From assembly GCA_948470475.1 (NCBI GenBank), contig OX419347.1:12648722-12712721 (forward strand): a stretch of DNA of 64,000 bases. Direction: 5' to 3'. This document shows, in pieces, positions 51,346 to 61,891 of the stretch. The stretch's first letter is position 1; each line of letters begins with the position of its first letter. This DNA is from Galaxea fascicularis. Taxonomy: Eukaryota; Cnidaria; Anthozoa; Scleractinia; Euphylliidae. The position numbers and the translations under genes are program-made. The notes beneath the pieces are model-generated. The model saw only the letters and a program-made list of their open reading frames with translations. It was not told where the DNA came from and did not search any database.

Positions 51346-52985
51346 AAATTTCTAGACTTTCTCTGGCAGTTGAAAAATGTTCTAAGCGAAAGGGAAATAG
51401 GCGTTGCCTCCCGTTGTAATGTGTACTGTGGATTATGCTTGATGTCGAAGTATGAGAATCGGACTCCAGTGATCATATTTCCAGCACTCAAAGTATTTTT
51501 TCTGGTACAACTCAGTCGCCTTGTGAAGTTGGAAGTTTGTTGGATGTCTCAGCAGATGATTTTCATGGTTTACATGTCGGGGAAATAGTGATAGAATTAT
51601 TCGAAGAACTAACGCGGAGTGAGTTTAGTAAGAAAGTGGGTGAGACTAGCACGAAGGTCGAAGTAGTGCGACGTGGTGTTCACGAAGCGACAGGTTGAGA
51701 AAAGGAATAGCAAAAGAATTCCTTAAAATACACGAAAGTGCCATTCAACCCTTTTCACTTTGCAGATTAACGTCGTTTGAAGATAGTTGAACCATTTTCT
51801 GGTCATTGCGTAGCCAAAAAGAATCATTGTGTCCGTGGGGTTGAGGTTATGGTAGACGCGTGGGTTTTCATCCCACCCTGTGTCTGTGCAAATTGTGATG
51901 GTACGCGGGGGGTTAAGGTCCGGGCTGCTTATTCATGACGTCATCGACGTTAATATATTTGAGATACAGACAATAGCCTATGATTTCACCGGTGTTGATA
52001 TATTCCTCCCCCAAAAAAAGGCCAATTCGGTCCCTACTATACTACTTAAGACCTAACTTTCGATTTCTGGCCTTTGAGTAGTAGCGAGGCTCGCGGAGAC
52101 CTTTCTTTGCAAAAATTTCCGTGAAATAACTACGGCAGGACACCGAATTAATTTTTCAGATAACTGACAAAAACTGAAATTTAGAGGACTTTTCTGTGAA
52201 CCTGCCGCGTTGCCATGGTAACTGATATGACTTGAGAAGTATCCTTTAAGTATAGCCCAACAGTATAGTTGCAAGGAGACATATAACTTGTATGCCCACG
52301 GCCTTAAATGTACTTCGTTCGTAATTGTTTTGGACTATTTGAACCCTATTTTGCCTTTGTTGACATTCGGATTTGTAATGTTTATCTTGTTCGATTTTTC
52401 GCATTTTTGTTTAGGTCCTCGGAGGCACTGGGCTTCAGGCCGCGCGAGGACTGAACATTAGTACTCAAAAACAAGGCTAGGTTGTTCTGGCAAGAAAACC
52501 GCCATCTTGCTTGTATAAGTTTCAGTCAGCCGAAAGTATGAGCCTTTATCAGTTCAGTAAAGTTTGTTGTCGCCGGAAAGCCCGGGAATTAGTTGTTATT
52601 GTCCAATACATTAATCTTCCATCGTTTCACAAACACTACAGCAAAGAACAACTCTTTCGAGCCTTCCTAAACCACTTGTCACGTCATCAATTTTTAAGCA
52701 AAATCTCGAATACCTCGGGAACGAAAGAAGATCATCAAAAAAAGAAAGCGCCATTCTTACTCATTTTTAAAGGCCTTTCAAATAACAAAACACATATTTT
52801 TCACTTCATTTGCACTTCTTTCCGTAATTGGTTTTATTTTTGTTTCAGTAAACAGTACCTTGGGTAAAAAAAAAAAACGAACAAACAAATAGACAAACAA
52901 AAAACCGACAAAATAGCGTTTAAACTAATCTCATTCATGATTATGCTGGAGTGCGTGCATTACATAACCCTGTTTTGTAAGTCAG
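51346..52985. other. No supported gene
   Basis: There are open frames at 51,370-51,588 and 52,511-52,867 on the plus strand, and at 52,053-52,274 on the minus strand. None shows a recognisable domain, splice signals or a paralogue in the window. An A-rich tract (A12 followed by AAAC-like repeats) lies at 52,866-52,910. Confidence 0.45.
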
Positions 52986-53084
52986 ATGGCTGCATCAAGC
53001 TACGAATTGTCACGTGCAGTGTCCCTCTATTTAAGTTATCCGTTTGCTTTGATTCGGGGCATTTCAAAACAGATACGCAAGACG
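52986..53084 (+). CDS. Possible first exon (33 codons), doubtful
   Basis: An ATG-led frame beginning MAASSYELSR runs 33 codons to a perfect donor-like GTAAGT at 53,085. No acceptor or second exon was identified, and no domain is recognisable in 33 residues. It would be transcribed toward the 3' end of gene-family copy 2. It may be chance. Confidence 0.2.
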
Positions 53085-53307
53085 GTAAGTTTGGAAGAAT
53101 TTTCTACCCTCCCTCCTCATCTTCGGCGACGAGACACGCCTATGTTCCTCCCTGTGGCTATTTGCCTGGGTCACAATTTTTTCCCGTAACTCAATCACAC
53201 GAGACAATTAGCAGCATATATAATAAGTGACAATGTTATACTAGTGGCACGGCACGCCAAATGACACTGAAGACAAGTAAGAACGTTTTCTTTCGATATA
53301 TTTTCAG

Positions 53308-53313
53308 TTTATT
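53308..53313 (-). terminator. Polyadenylation signal AATAAA downstream of gene copy 2
   Basis: AATAAA on the minus strand lies about 86 nt beyond the ancestral TAG of exon 4 in copy 2. No canonical AATAAA was found at the matching place in copies 1 and 3, so their 3' ends are not placed. Confidence 0.5.
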
Positions 53314-54232
53314 TCCGGGTAAATAACCCTTGCCTCACGTACTACATTGAGCCTGCCTACGTATCACACTTAGTCTTGATTGGCTAATCAATTAATCTCT
53401 AGAGTTCCATATGGGGCAAAGGTATGTTTTCAACCATCTTTCCGAATTCCCCTTGCCCCTCTTGGTAGTGTCGCTCGTTTGCTTTCAAATATGCCATGTA
53501 GTCATACAGGATTTTTGCGTTACATGTTTTGGCCTCATCCTCAATGCAACTGTTATACTTTTTGACTGCGATCAAAAAGTTTTCGTCAGCTCTTTCCTCA
53601 AAGTGCGAGAATCCGTCTTAGGTGCATTTCCGGGCGACTCTTCCAGCACACTCCTCATACTCATCTTCCTCTGCCAGGAGATAAATATGTGATCATATCA
53701 TTTAATTTGTCACTGTCATTTTTCATCCACAATGGTAGTTTAAGGAAAACCAAGCATGCCGCGTCAGTGCAGTGCTCGACTTGGTGCATTATTTATGAAT
53801 TGTCACGGTTTTTTTTCTTTTACAACATACTGAGTTGCTTACCAATATTCACCAAGTTTTCTCTTTCTAGTATACCTAGAAGAAAACGGAGGTTCAAAGA
53901 GTGTCAATGAATTTACTTAAACAAGTGAATTTACTGGTTCTTGGCCTTAAATTTGACAGGTGTTTTAGATAACATTTCCTATGATCATAACCCCTTTAAT
54001 TTCCATGTCGGCTCTTCCCACACAAATATCACGCATTGAGCGAATATCACTGTGCGATTAGCTCCACTAACTAGCCCTGTCGTCTTTTGGGAGCGGAATA
54101 TTAGTACTCAAGCTCTGGCAATCAAAAATTCAACTTCTCAATGGGTGGGTGTGTGGGAGGATAATAAATGAATGGCTGGCTGACTAACTGGATTGATGTA
54201 TGGAGGGATCGATGGATTTGAGGGGTGGAGGG

Positions 54233-54841
54233 GTGGAGGGATGGATGGATGGATGAATTAGATGGATTAGACTGATTATATGGATGGATGGATGGATTAG
54301 ATGAATTAGATGGATTAGACTGATTATATGGATGGATGGATGGATTAGATGAATTAGATGGATGGATGGATGGATGGATGGATGGTAATGATAAATTAGA
54401 AATATGCGTTTAGATGATAATTAGATAAATTAGATGAATTAGATGAATTAGATGGATGGATGAATGGATGGATGGATGGATGGATGGATGGATGGATGGA
54501 TGAATTAGATGGATGGATGGATGGATGGATGGATGGATGGTGGATGAATTAGTTGGATTAGATGGATGGATGGATGGATGGATGGATGGATGGATGGATG
54601 GATGGATGGATGGATGGATGGATGGATGGATGGATGGATGGATGAATTAGATGGATTAGATGGATGGATGGATGGATGGATGGATGGATGGATGGATGAA
54701 TTAGATGGATTAGATGGATGGATGGATGGATGGATGGATGGATGAATTAGATGGATTAGATGGATGGATGGATGGATGGATGGTGGATGAATTAGTTGGA
54801 TTAGATGGATGGATGGATGGATGGATGGATGGATGGATGGA
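54233..54841. repeat. (GGAT)n microsatellite, interrupted
   Basis: Long GGAT runs are broken by TAGATGAATTAGATGGATTAG-like segments repeated in a larger pattern. It lies in intron 2 of gene copy 2. The orthologous intron of copy 1 has only GGGATGGATGG (near 47,245) next to the same leading sequence (GGCTGACTAACTGGATTG), the probable seed of the expansion. Confidence 0.95.
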
Positions 54842-55134
54842 TCTTTCCACATTGGGAGCTCGTTCTTTCTATCCTGCTGCCCCCACTCTGTGGAATAGCC
54901 TTCCAGCAAATATTCGGGAAATAAAATCATTTAGCATATTTAAGAAAAAACCTAAGTCATATCTTTAATTTAGCTTACAACAAGTAATTCTTAGCAGTGG
55001 CACTGGGTGGTGGTCAGTTGTGTATTTTACGTATTAGGTTTTATTGATATTTATTTATATACCTATACATTTTTAAATTCGTGTTAAGTGCTTTTGATCA
55101 TTTTAATGTTAAAAGGCGCTATATCAAGTATGTA

Positions 55135-55193
<59 letters not shown>
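54842..55193 (+). mobile_element. 5'-truncated LINE 3' end (CR1/L2-like) with (ATT)n tail
   Basis: The frame reads [20 protein letters not shown], then [18 protein letters not shown] and a stop at 54,966-54,968. The 'aA...LWNSLP..iR....s...Fk..lK..L' pattern is the typical C-terminus of non-LTR retrotransposon reverse transcriptases. It is followed by a 3' UTR ending GGCGCTATATCAAG and a tail of about 19 ATT repeats (55,134-55,192), a 3' end style seen in CR1/L2-type LINEs. The copy starts abruptly after the GGAT tract and GGAT resumes right after the tail, so it inserted into the microsatellite. Confidence 0.75.
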
Positions 55194-55335
55194 GGATGGA
55201 TGGATGGATGGATGGATGGATTAGATGGATTAGATGGGTTAGATGGATAGATGAATGGATGGATTAGATTGATTAGATGGATTGATGGATGGATGGATGG
55301 ATGGATGGATAGATGGGTGAATGGAGGGATGGATG
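55194..55335. repeat. (GGAT)n microsatellite, second half
   Basis: GGAT repeats with GATTAGAT interruptions resume directly after the LINE tail. Together with 54,233-54,841 this was probably one tract before the LINE inserted. Confidence 0.9.
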
Positions 55336-56363
55336 GAATAGCACAGCTGAGCAAGTGCATGATAATCAACTTCAGCTTAAAGCAAAGGTCCACACCTGAA
55401 GGTAGCACCTTTTTTTTCAGTTCGTCTCGGCCGGGCAAATTCTGGCAGATTCCCGCTTTCTCTGAAAGCACCATGTGTTGCCATGCAAGGGCGAGGTTGA
55501 ACAAAACGACATCGGGAAGTGGCGACGAAACTTGTGCAGATTTCAACAGGCACCCTCCAAATAGCTGATAGAAAACGGAGATAAAATATAGCGGTCATTC
55601 TGGACAAATTAATGGTACAAACATACATTTATGATCACAATGAAAGGAATTTTACAAACTTGACAGCGAGTTGCATACCATATGAAGTACCTGAAACAAC
55701 TTCTCTTAAGACGATGTACTATTATTTGGGATTATGACATTCCAACTTTCTAATTGCGATTCGAGATCTAGGTTGGATCATTCATTTCTTAAAAGAATCT
55801 GCAGCTATTAAGTCCCCTAAGCCAGATAAAAACGTACATGGTCTCGAGATCGACTGTCATTTCACAACTGAAAGAAAGGTTAAGAAACAGTAAAACTCAC
55901 TGTCAAAAATGTACAAGATTCGTCTATCTTTTCTTGTGAACTCCAATGGCCTCCCTTCGCTTCCAGATCGGCAGCATCTACTTGCCATGTAGTTTGCATG
56001 CAGTTGACAATTGCCTTAGCATTCTTTTCTCTTGCGTCAAGACCGCTCACAGTGCAGATGAAACTCACAGCAACAGTGGCGATGAAGGCAGTAGAAAGCA
56101 TCCTGAGGTAAGAAAAGTACTAAAAAAAACAACATGCTAACGATCATAGCTGTCTAAAGTAGTGTTCATCGAATATACAGCTAGCACCACCTTCGACAAG
56201 GGTTAAATCGTAGTAGGATTATCTTGACTCTGTTGACACTGTATGAGATTTGACACTATGTATTTGATTTGACTATAACCGCAAAGGAGCTACAATCTGA
56301 TGAGAAAATTGAGCTCCAAGGCCTCTTTATGTGAAGAAACTAACAACCGAGTTTCACCACTGC

Positions 56364-56475
56364 CCCCCCCCCCCCTCTTTCCATCAATTCAATGTTGTTT
56401 GTGGCTCCTAAAGGTATCCCTTAGAATTGCGGCTTCCTACATTCAACATTGAATAGGGGGAGGGGGGAGGAGAAG
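56364..56475. repeat. C12 run and imperfect inverted repeat upstream of gene copy 2
   Basis: A C12 run is followed by CATCAATTCAATGTTG, and about 70 bp on by CAACATTGAATAGGGGGAGG. This makes an imperfect inverted repeat with pyrimidine- and purine-rich ends. Unit 1 has a weaker version at 48,250-48,350 (CCCTCCCCCTCTT and GGGGGAGAGAGAGGGGG). It may be an old MITE that predates the duplication. Confidence 0.5.
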
Positions 56476-57081
56476 TTAATGTAGTAATACTGTTGAGCCA
56501 GAGATTTTCGTGAACGATTTTTGGACGCCAAGAGGCCACGTTTCTCAAGTAGTTTTATCCAAACTACAAAGGAAACAACGTAGCCTTCGTCTCCAGTTTT
56601 TTAGATTTCTTCCCGCAGTAAAACACTCTTAAGGAGGGAGCTAAATGGTCCACATAGAATTATTGTTCAATTTGCCTTTACAGCCACGAATTAATGATTG
56701 TATTACGCATTGCCTATAATTTACCCAGCAATAAATTCCCTTCCTCTTACTTCATTTAAGGATTGCCGAATATAGAAACGTAACCAGGGCAGCGTTAAGT
56801 ACTTCACTGGCTATCCACCACCGCATTAATTTGCAACATACACCAGTGAAATATAATTATTATGATTACATTATTCTTGGCTAAAATGTTCTTAAGATGT
56901 CTTAAATTCAAAGTCAGATGGAATATACAGTTTTTCATTTTCTCTTGATATGCTTACTCAGCTGCCATTCTTAGCACATCTGGTTTTTTTTCTCATTTTT
57001 ACAGCTGGACTGCAGTGAAAATTATGCCTCGTGATTTGCTTTCTGGCGTAGTTATATATTTTTTGATACCTACCTTGTTTC

Positions 57082-57295
57082 AAGAGGGTCCCCTATACCA
57101 CTTTGGAAAATGCATTCACGTAAAAATATTGAGACTGTTCATACGTCACGGATAATTCCCAAACTTCGTTCACGTTCACGATAAAATCAAATATCGCAAT
57201 CACGAATCACGAATGAACAAATAAACCTAAATCACGTTTCACGAGAAAAAATAGTCCCAATCACGTTTCACGAAAAAAGTATAGGGGACCCTCTT
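57082..57295. mobile_element. MITE, 214 bp, absent from the paralogous site in unit 1
   Basis: Perfect 17-bp terminal inverted repeats (AAGAGGGTCCCCTATAC and complement) enclose a non-coding interior rich in ATCACG(AA)-type repeats. Unit 1 at about 49,300 reads continuously TTCATGTTCCAAAG where unit 2 is split between CTTGTTTC and CCAAAG, giving an occupied and an empty site. The exact target duplication is ambiguous (2-3 bp). Confidence 0.8.
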
Positions 57296-57852
57296 CCAAA
57301 GGCTCAAGAAATGTTTTAAACTTTTGAAATGTCTCAGTCCATTCCAAAAAGCACCCAGTTTTTATCTCAAAGTTTGACCTGACTTAACCACCACAAACTT
57401 TCGACAATTTCTATCAGTGCTTATATCTGATCATTTGAGTTGTTAGTTTTGCTGAGTTCGCAACAGATTAAAAAGCCTTTTTCAGCCGCTTATTGCCAAA
57501 AACGTCTTTCAAGAAATATCCCTATTTTTTCCAAGTGAATATGTTTTCAGTGTTTATCTGAAAGAAATAGAATAAATTAACAGTAATGATGTCTTGATTA
57601 TAAAAAGAAAACAAAAAGAATAGAGATTATTGCTACGTTTGGAATGCGAGTTTGGGCGGTTTTTAGAATTCTGTTTAAAATGACCTCTTACCTGAATTTT
57701 CGACAGACAATGCAACTAGCTTTCAATTGACGGCGATCGCGCAACGAATCGATAAGTAAACAGTATGAGAGTTCACAAACAACCCTAATATCTGTTCAAA
57801 TGAGAATATTATTCCGAACTGAGTGTTGTCTATTTCGCATTAATTTTGTTAT

Positions 57853-59284
57853 GAATAAATAGTCGCGGGTCGCGAGTGGCGGGTGAATTTTCGCAGATCG
57901 CGGGTCGTGGGTAAAAACCTAGTAAGTACACAGCTCTAGTCTGATCTTTTGCGTACCAAAAGATGTAGGCTGCAAAACAGTCGTATTTTTTGCGAACGCG
58001 AGCGACGGTGTCGGTCCATCTTCGAACGAAAGGTCCGGAGCGAGTGTAAAAATGGCGAGGGAGAAGTGTGACGCTCGCGCGACACTCGAGGATCACGCGT
58101 ACGGTGCTTCGCGCCCTCCGAAACTACCGAAAACAACTGTTTTACAGTCTACAAAAGAAGCTACTTCAACTTTTTCCTGCGTGGTGTAATAGGATAATGC
58201 CGTTCTGCTCTTTTTTTTCTTCACAAAATCAGGTTAGAATTGCTCCAATGGCACGAACAAGTGTTTAACTTTGATTTCACTCCTTCATACCCTGCAGTTT
58301 ACATAAAATTCTTATTGGCAATTTATTTTACATTATTTGCAACCAATTTCAATGTTAACAGAGATCTAAGAATCCAATGGCATGCAAGACGGGACCGAAT
58401 TGTCTCTATAACTATGACACACGACTTATAGTCCATGGGCCAAGTCCCTGAAAATAGCTGTGTTTTTTGTAATAGCCAGAGGAGAATGGCATTACACAAA
58501 ACAAACTAATTATGTAAAATACGTCATTTTATAAATACGTCTAGGAAATGGTCATCCCTCACTCCGTCCCACCCCACCCTCTCGTTAGCTCATTCACCCC
58601 TTTACTTCCCGTCGTTCTGCTCGACAGTAGTCTCCCCACACTTGAATGTTAATGACCCAGTAAAAGGGGTGAGAAACATTGCCAAAAAAGTGCAAAATCC
58701 ATTTCTTCGCCTCCCTTTGGGGGAGTGCTCAATGCACTCGTCAAAGGTGACCAGGCGCCGGTTTTACGCGTAGCTCTGAACTGCTCAGGAGTATTATTAC
58801 TTCAAATCGATGTATTGCTTTTTTTGCCTGGTTGATGTCGTATATGTGCCCTTTCCAATGCATAGGAAATAGGGCTTGGCCCAATGTCCCGTGATAACGC
58901 AGAAGTATCTTTAATTGTAAGAGTCTCTTTCTATTACGCGCTGACGGCTGTAGACAGCCTTCGTTTCTTTCATAGTGAACAATACCGCGAGTGGAAAACA
59001 ATGGACAAAATAGCGTTTAAATCGATCAGCCAGGGCACGCCAAAAGACGTTGAACTATTAACACTTCTATTTGGTATTATATTCAATTTATTTTCACCAA
59101 CTAAATCTGGCGATCATATCTATATTAACACGGCTTGCAGGAGAAGTAAAACTCGTCTCAATGTTTTGAGATTTGACTGTTGAATGCTTTAGATATCTAC
59201 AGTGTATCACAAAAGAAAAGAACCCGAGGTCTTTCATACTTCGATTGGGCGGCCTGTGCTATAACCATGTCAGCTTTTAAAATC
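57853..59284. other. Spacer between family units 2 and 3, no supported gene
   Basis: The part at 57,855-58,110 is rich in CG dinucleotides (GTCGCGGGTCGCGAG, GCGAACGCGAGCGAC) unlike its surroundings and may be a piece of a dispersed repeat. The open frames at 58,884-59,183 (plus) and 58,741-59,001 (minus) overlap on opposite strands without recognisable features. No gene can be supported. Confidence 0.45.
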
Positions 59285-59304
59285 ATTCATGATTTGCTAA
59301 TCAA

Positions 59305-60337
59305 TTAGAGTTCCATGTGTGGCAACGGCATTTTTTCAGCCATCTTTTCCAGTTTCCCTTGACTCTCCTCGAAGTGTCGCTCAAATGCGTTTATATACAC
59401 CACGAAATCTTGCAGGAGTTTTGCGTGACATGTTTTAGCCTGATGCCTAAAGCATTGGTGGTACTTTTTGAGAGAGATCACAAAATTTTTGTCATCTCCA
59501 CCCTCAAAGCGTGTCATTCCGTCAACAGTGCATTTCCGGAAGGCAGCACCAGCACACTCTTCGTAATCAACTTCCTCTGCCAGGAGATAAATATGTCATC
59601 AGATAAATTAACATTTGTCGGCCACTTTTGCCATTTACATTGAACGTATTTTAAGCCAATACAAACTGAGCAACTCGCACCAACGCAATCCTAACAATAG
59701 CGACAATTTTTGTCGACCTGGTGCATTGTCTGTTAATATACCATTTTGCTAATGATCAGTTCCAAGCAAATTGTGGGTAGATCCAGTCCTTTATGGGGGC
59801 AAACGGTCAAAAATTACCATTTCAAATTACGTCTTTAAATGGCCGTTTGTCCCCACAAAGGACTGGATTTACCCGCAATTCACTCGGAACTGATCATTAG
59901 CAAAATGGTACATATTTTTTTTTAACATATTGTTTTACATGTTTGCCCCAAGAGCTAAATAAGCTCACAGCGGGGGGCTTTACACCTGACTTTAAATCAC
60001 AACATAGGATTAACACGGACGAAATGGTGTATTGTGTTTCGTTTTACAATACACTTAAATGCTTACCAACATTCGGCAAGTTTTCTCTCTTCAGTATACC
60101 TGGAAGAAAAATAATGTAATAATGCCAACGAATTACGCAAAAATTCACATTTCTAAGGCTGGTTAATGACCTCAACGTTTAATCATTAGATGCTTGAACT
60201 AATGATTGCAGTGATTATGAGCGCTTTCCAATTGTATAGAAAAAGAAATAGTCATTTCCCTAAAAATATTACTGAACATCACTGTACCGTACAGAGGGGT
60301 CTAATCCAGGAGAAATGGTTGAAGGATTGATGAACAG

Positions 60338-60406
<69 letters not shown>

Positions 60407-61311
60407 CGATCGATAGATGTTTAATTGATTGATAAATAGAGAAAAAGAGGAAGATGGTAAGTTGGTTATTGAGTGAAGGGAAGAGCATCTGGAAGCGAAT
60501 GAATACTGAGGTAAGCAAAAGATCAATCAATTCAGCTTAAGACAAAGACTCATACCTGAAGCTAGCACAATTGTTTTCATTTCTTCTCGGGGCAGATTCT
60601 GATTCTCGCAGAGGCCTGCTTTCTCTGAAATCACCATGTGGAGCCATGAATTGGCGAAGTGGAATAGAACGGCATCTGGAACTGACGACGAGGTATCTAC
60701 CTTATTCAATAGGCAACGCCCATACAGCTGATAGAAAATTGAGTTTAAAAAAAGAATGGTAACCAATGAGTACACACTACTGACGAAAATACACAAATCT
60801 GACAACCATTACCATCAGTTGACAGTGATATCAATGGAAGAAATTTTATAAATTAAAGCTGATAGCAAGTTGCACAGCATATAAAGTGTCCGATTAAAAT
60901 TGCTTTCATTAAGACTCCGTACTGTTATTTCGGGCTATGGCTTTCCAATTATCTCATTACTGGAAGAAATCACCTCGCAGTTTTATCACGGTTTCCAAGA
61001 AATCTACACTTATTTTAAAAGTCCAATTATGCAAACAGAATAACACAGCCTCTAAATTTATAGTTATTTCACAAAAAAAAAACTTAATCAGCTGTTGAAC
61101 TGACCCCCAAAGCGACGCAAGACTCGTCTATCTTTTCTTCAGGTGAATTCCAATGACCTCCTTTCACCTTCAGATCATCAGCATCTTCTTCTAATGCAGC
61201 TTGCCCGCAATTGATGAGTGCCTCGTAAGGATCCTTGGGTCCTGCGTCAAGCCCACTGACAGTGCAGATCAAACCCATAGCAAAAGCGGTGATTGAGATA
61301 GTGGAAAACAT
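59305..61311 (-). CDS. Secreted eight-cysteine protein, family copy 3 (four exons, 227 aa)
   Basis: The exons are 61,311-61,105 (69 codons), 60,727-60,556 (172 nt), 60,099-60,067 (33 nt) and 59,576-59,305 ending TAA. Introns are 377, 456 and 490 nt, GT-AG, with phases 0, 1, 1. The coding length is 684 nt, one codon longer than copy 1 in exon 2. The signal peptide starts MFSTISITAF and ends CTVSG. The eight mature cysteines (35, 65, 74, 109, 145, 153, 179, 187) align with copy 1 one for one. The motifs KGGHWNS, IDESC, SEKAGLC, YEECAG, KKYHQC and KTCHAK are kept while the rest differs widely, the pattern of a functional, diverged paralogue. The first donor is the weaker GTCAGT. I do not recognise the family. 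The role is unknown beyond secretion. Confidence 0.82.
59739..59910. mobile_element. MITE with TA borders inside intron 3 of gene copy 3
   Basis: Inverted arms of about 75 bp run from CCATTTTGCTAATGATCAG at the left to its complement CTGATCATTAGCAAAATGG at the right. They share the inner block ATCCAGTCCTTTATGGGGGC (with one or two changes), and TA lies at both borders. It accounts for much of the extra length of intron 3 in copy 3 (490 nt against 151 and 172 nt), so it was absent from, or inserted after, the common ancestor of copies 1 and 2. Confidence 0.85.
60340..60405. repeat. (ATTG)n microsatellite in intron 2 of gene copy 3
   Basis: About 16 ATTG repeats end in ATCGATCGATAG. It lies in the same intron that carries GGAT repeats in copy 2, but with a different tetranucleotide motif. 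Confidence 0.95.
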
Positions 61312-61847
61312 CCTAAGAAAAATAAAGTATTTGAAATAACATACTAAAAAATCATAAGCAAAGCTGAGAGACTAGAAGCAGTATTGATTGAGTGCGCTAA
61401 AAGCTGCATCACGCATCCCAACTGTTAAATAGAGGTAGAGCTAGTTTGCGATTGGCACTATATATGAGATCTCAAGCAGCGCAAAAGAGCACGCAACAGG
61501 GCTTCTTAGAGTATATCAAGATGCGCTTTTTCGGTTCAACGAGAGTAACGAATCAATTATTTCAAAATGACGCGATTGCAACTGAGCAAACAACGCTGCT
61601 TCGTCTTCAACTTTTACATTACAAAACAGAAAGCTTTTTCTTAGTTCCATGATGATAGTGTTTGTGATAGAGTGTTACACTGATGGTGGTGTTGGGCAAT
61701 GATGATGGTGACTGATACGTGTTGATGAGGAGAATGATACCACGCTATGGCCCACTAAATCCTAGTTGCTCTTGCGTCATTTGAGAAGACTTGAAAAGAT
61801 AACCACTTAGTGAGGAGAGCCTGGTTGGCTATCCCGCGCCAATAGAA

Positions 61848-61891
61848 TAATTATTAAAATTTATTCGAATAATAATTAAAATTTATTGAAA
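61848..61891. repeat. 22-bp tandem duplication, AT-rich
   Basis: Two adjacent copies of GAATAAT(T/A)ATTAAAATTTAT plus TC or TG lie upstream of gene copy 3. It is a local duplication of no evident function. Confidence 0.75.

Larger units (their letters stand above)
53399..56101 (-). pseudogene. Secreted cysteine-rich family copy 2, premature stop in exon 4
   Basis: The exons are 56,101-55,901 (67 codons), 55,564-55,396, 53,875-53,843 (33 nt) and 53,670-53,399, with the same phases (0, 1, 1) and GT-AG borders as copy 1. The reading frame meets TAA at 53,620-53,618, 18 codons into exon 4, so the predicted product is 151 residues with six of the eight family cysteines (34, 63, 72, 107, 142, 150). 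The 73 codons beyond remain open to the ancestral TAG and keep the KKY..C and KTCNAK motifs, so this stop is the only lesion and looks recent. It could be a new pseudogene, a null allele, a shortened protein or a sequencing error. Intron 2 is 1,520 nt because of repeats. Confidence 0.8.
53330..57852 (-). repeat. Gene-family unit 2 (tandem segmental duplicate)
   Basis: This is homologous to 46,250-49,775 along its whole length, including promoter, exons, splice sites and upstream blocks at 56,580-56,850, 57,000-57,060 and 57,620-57,850. It is longer because intron 2 holds a GGAT expansion and a LINE fragment, and because a MITE is inserted at 57,082-57,295. It also lacks part of the sequence matching 49,110-49,180. 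No second gene is supported between 56,190 and 57,852. Confidence 0.8.

Noticed and set aside
52511..52867. 118-codon plus-strand frame
   Set aside because: No recognisable domain, ends in an A-rich tract, no splice or paralogue support; could not be told from chance.
54505..54930. 141-codon frame of Ile-His-Pro-Ser repeats
   Set aside because: Translation of the GGAT microsatellite; not a gene.
60269..60530. Two minus-strand frames with Ile-Asn-Gln-Ser repeats
   Set aside because: Translation of the ATTG microsatellite in an intron.
46311..61311. Assignment of the cysteine-rich family to a known toxin or small cysteine-rich coral protein family
   Set aside because: Length (226 aa), four-exon structure and cysteine spacing do not match any such family that I can name; left as unknown.
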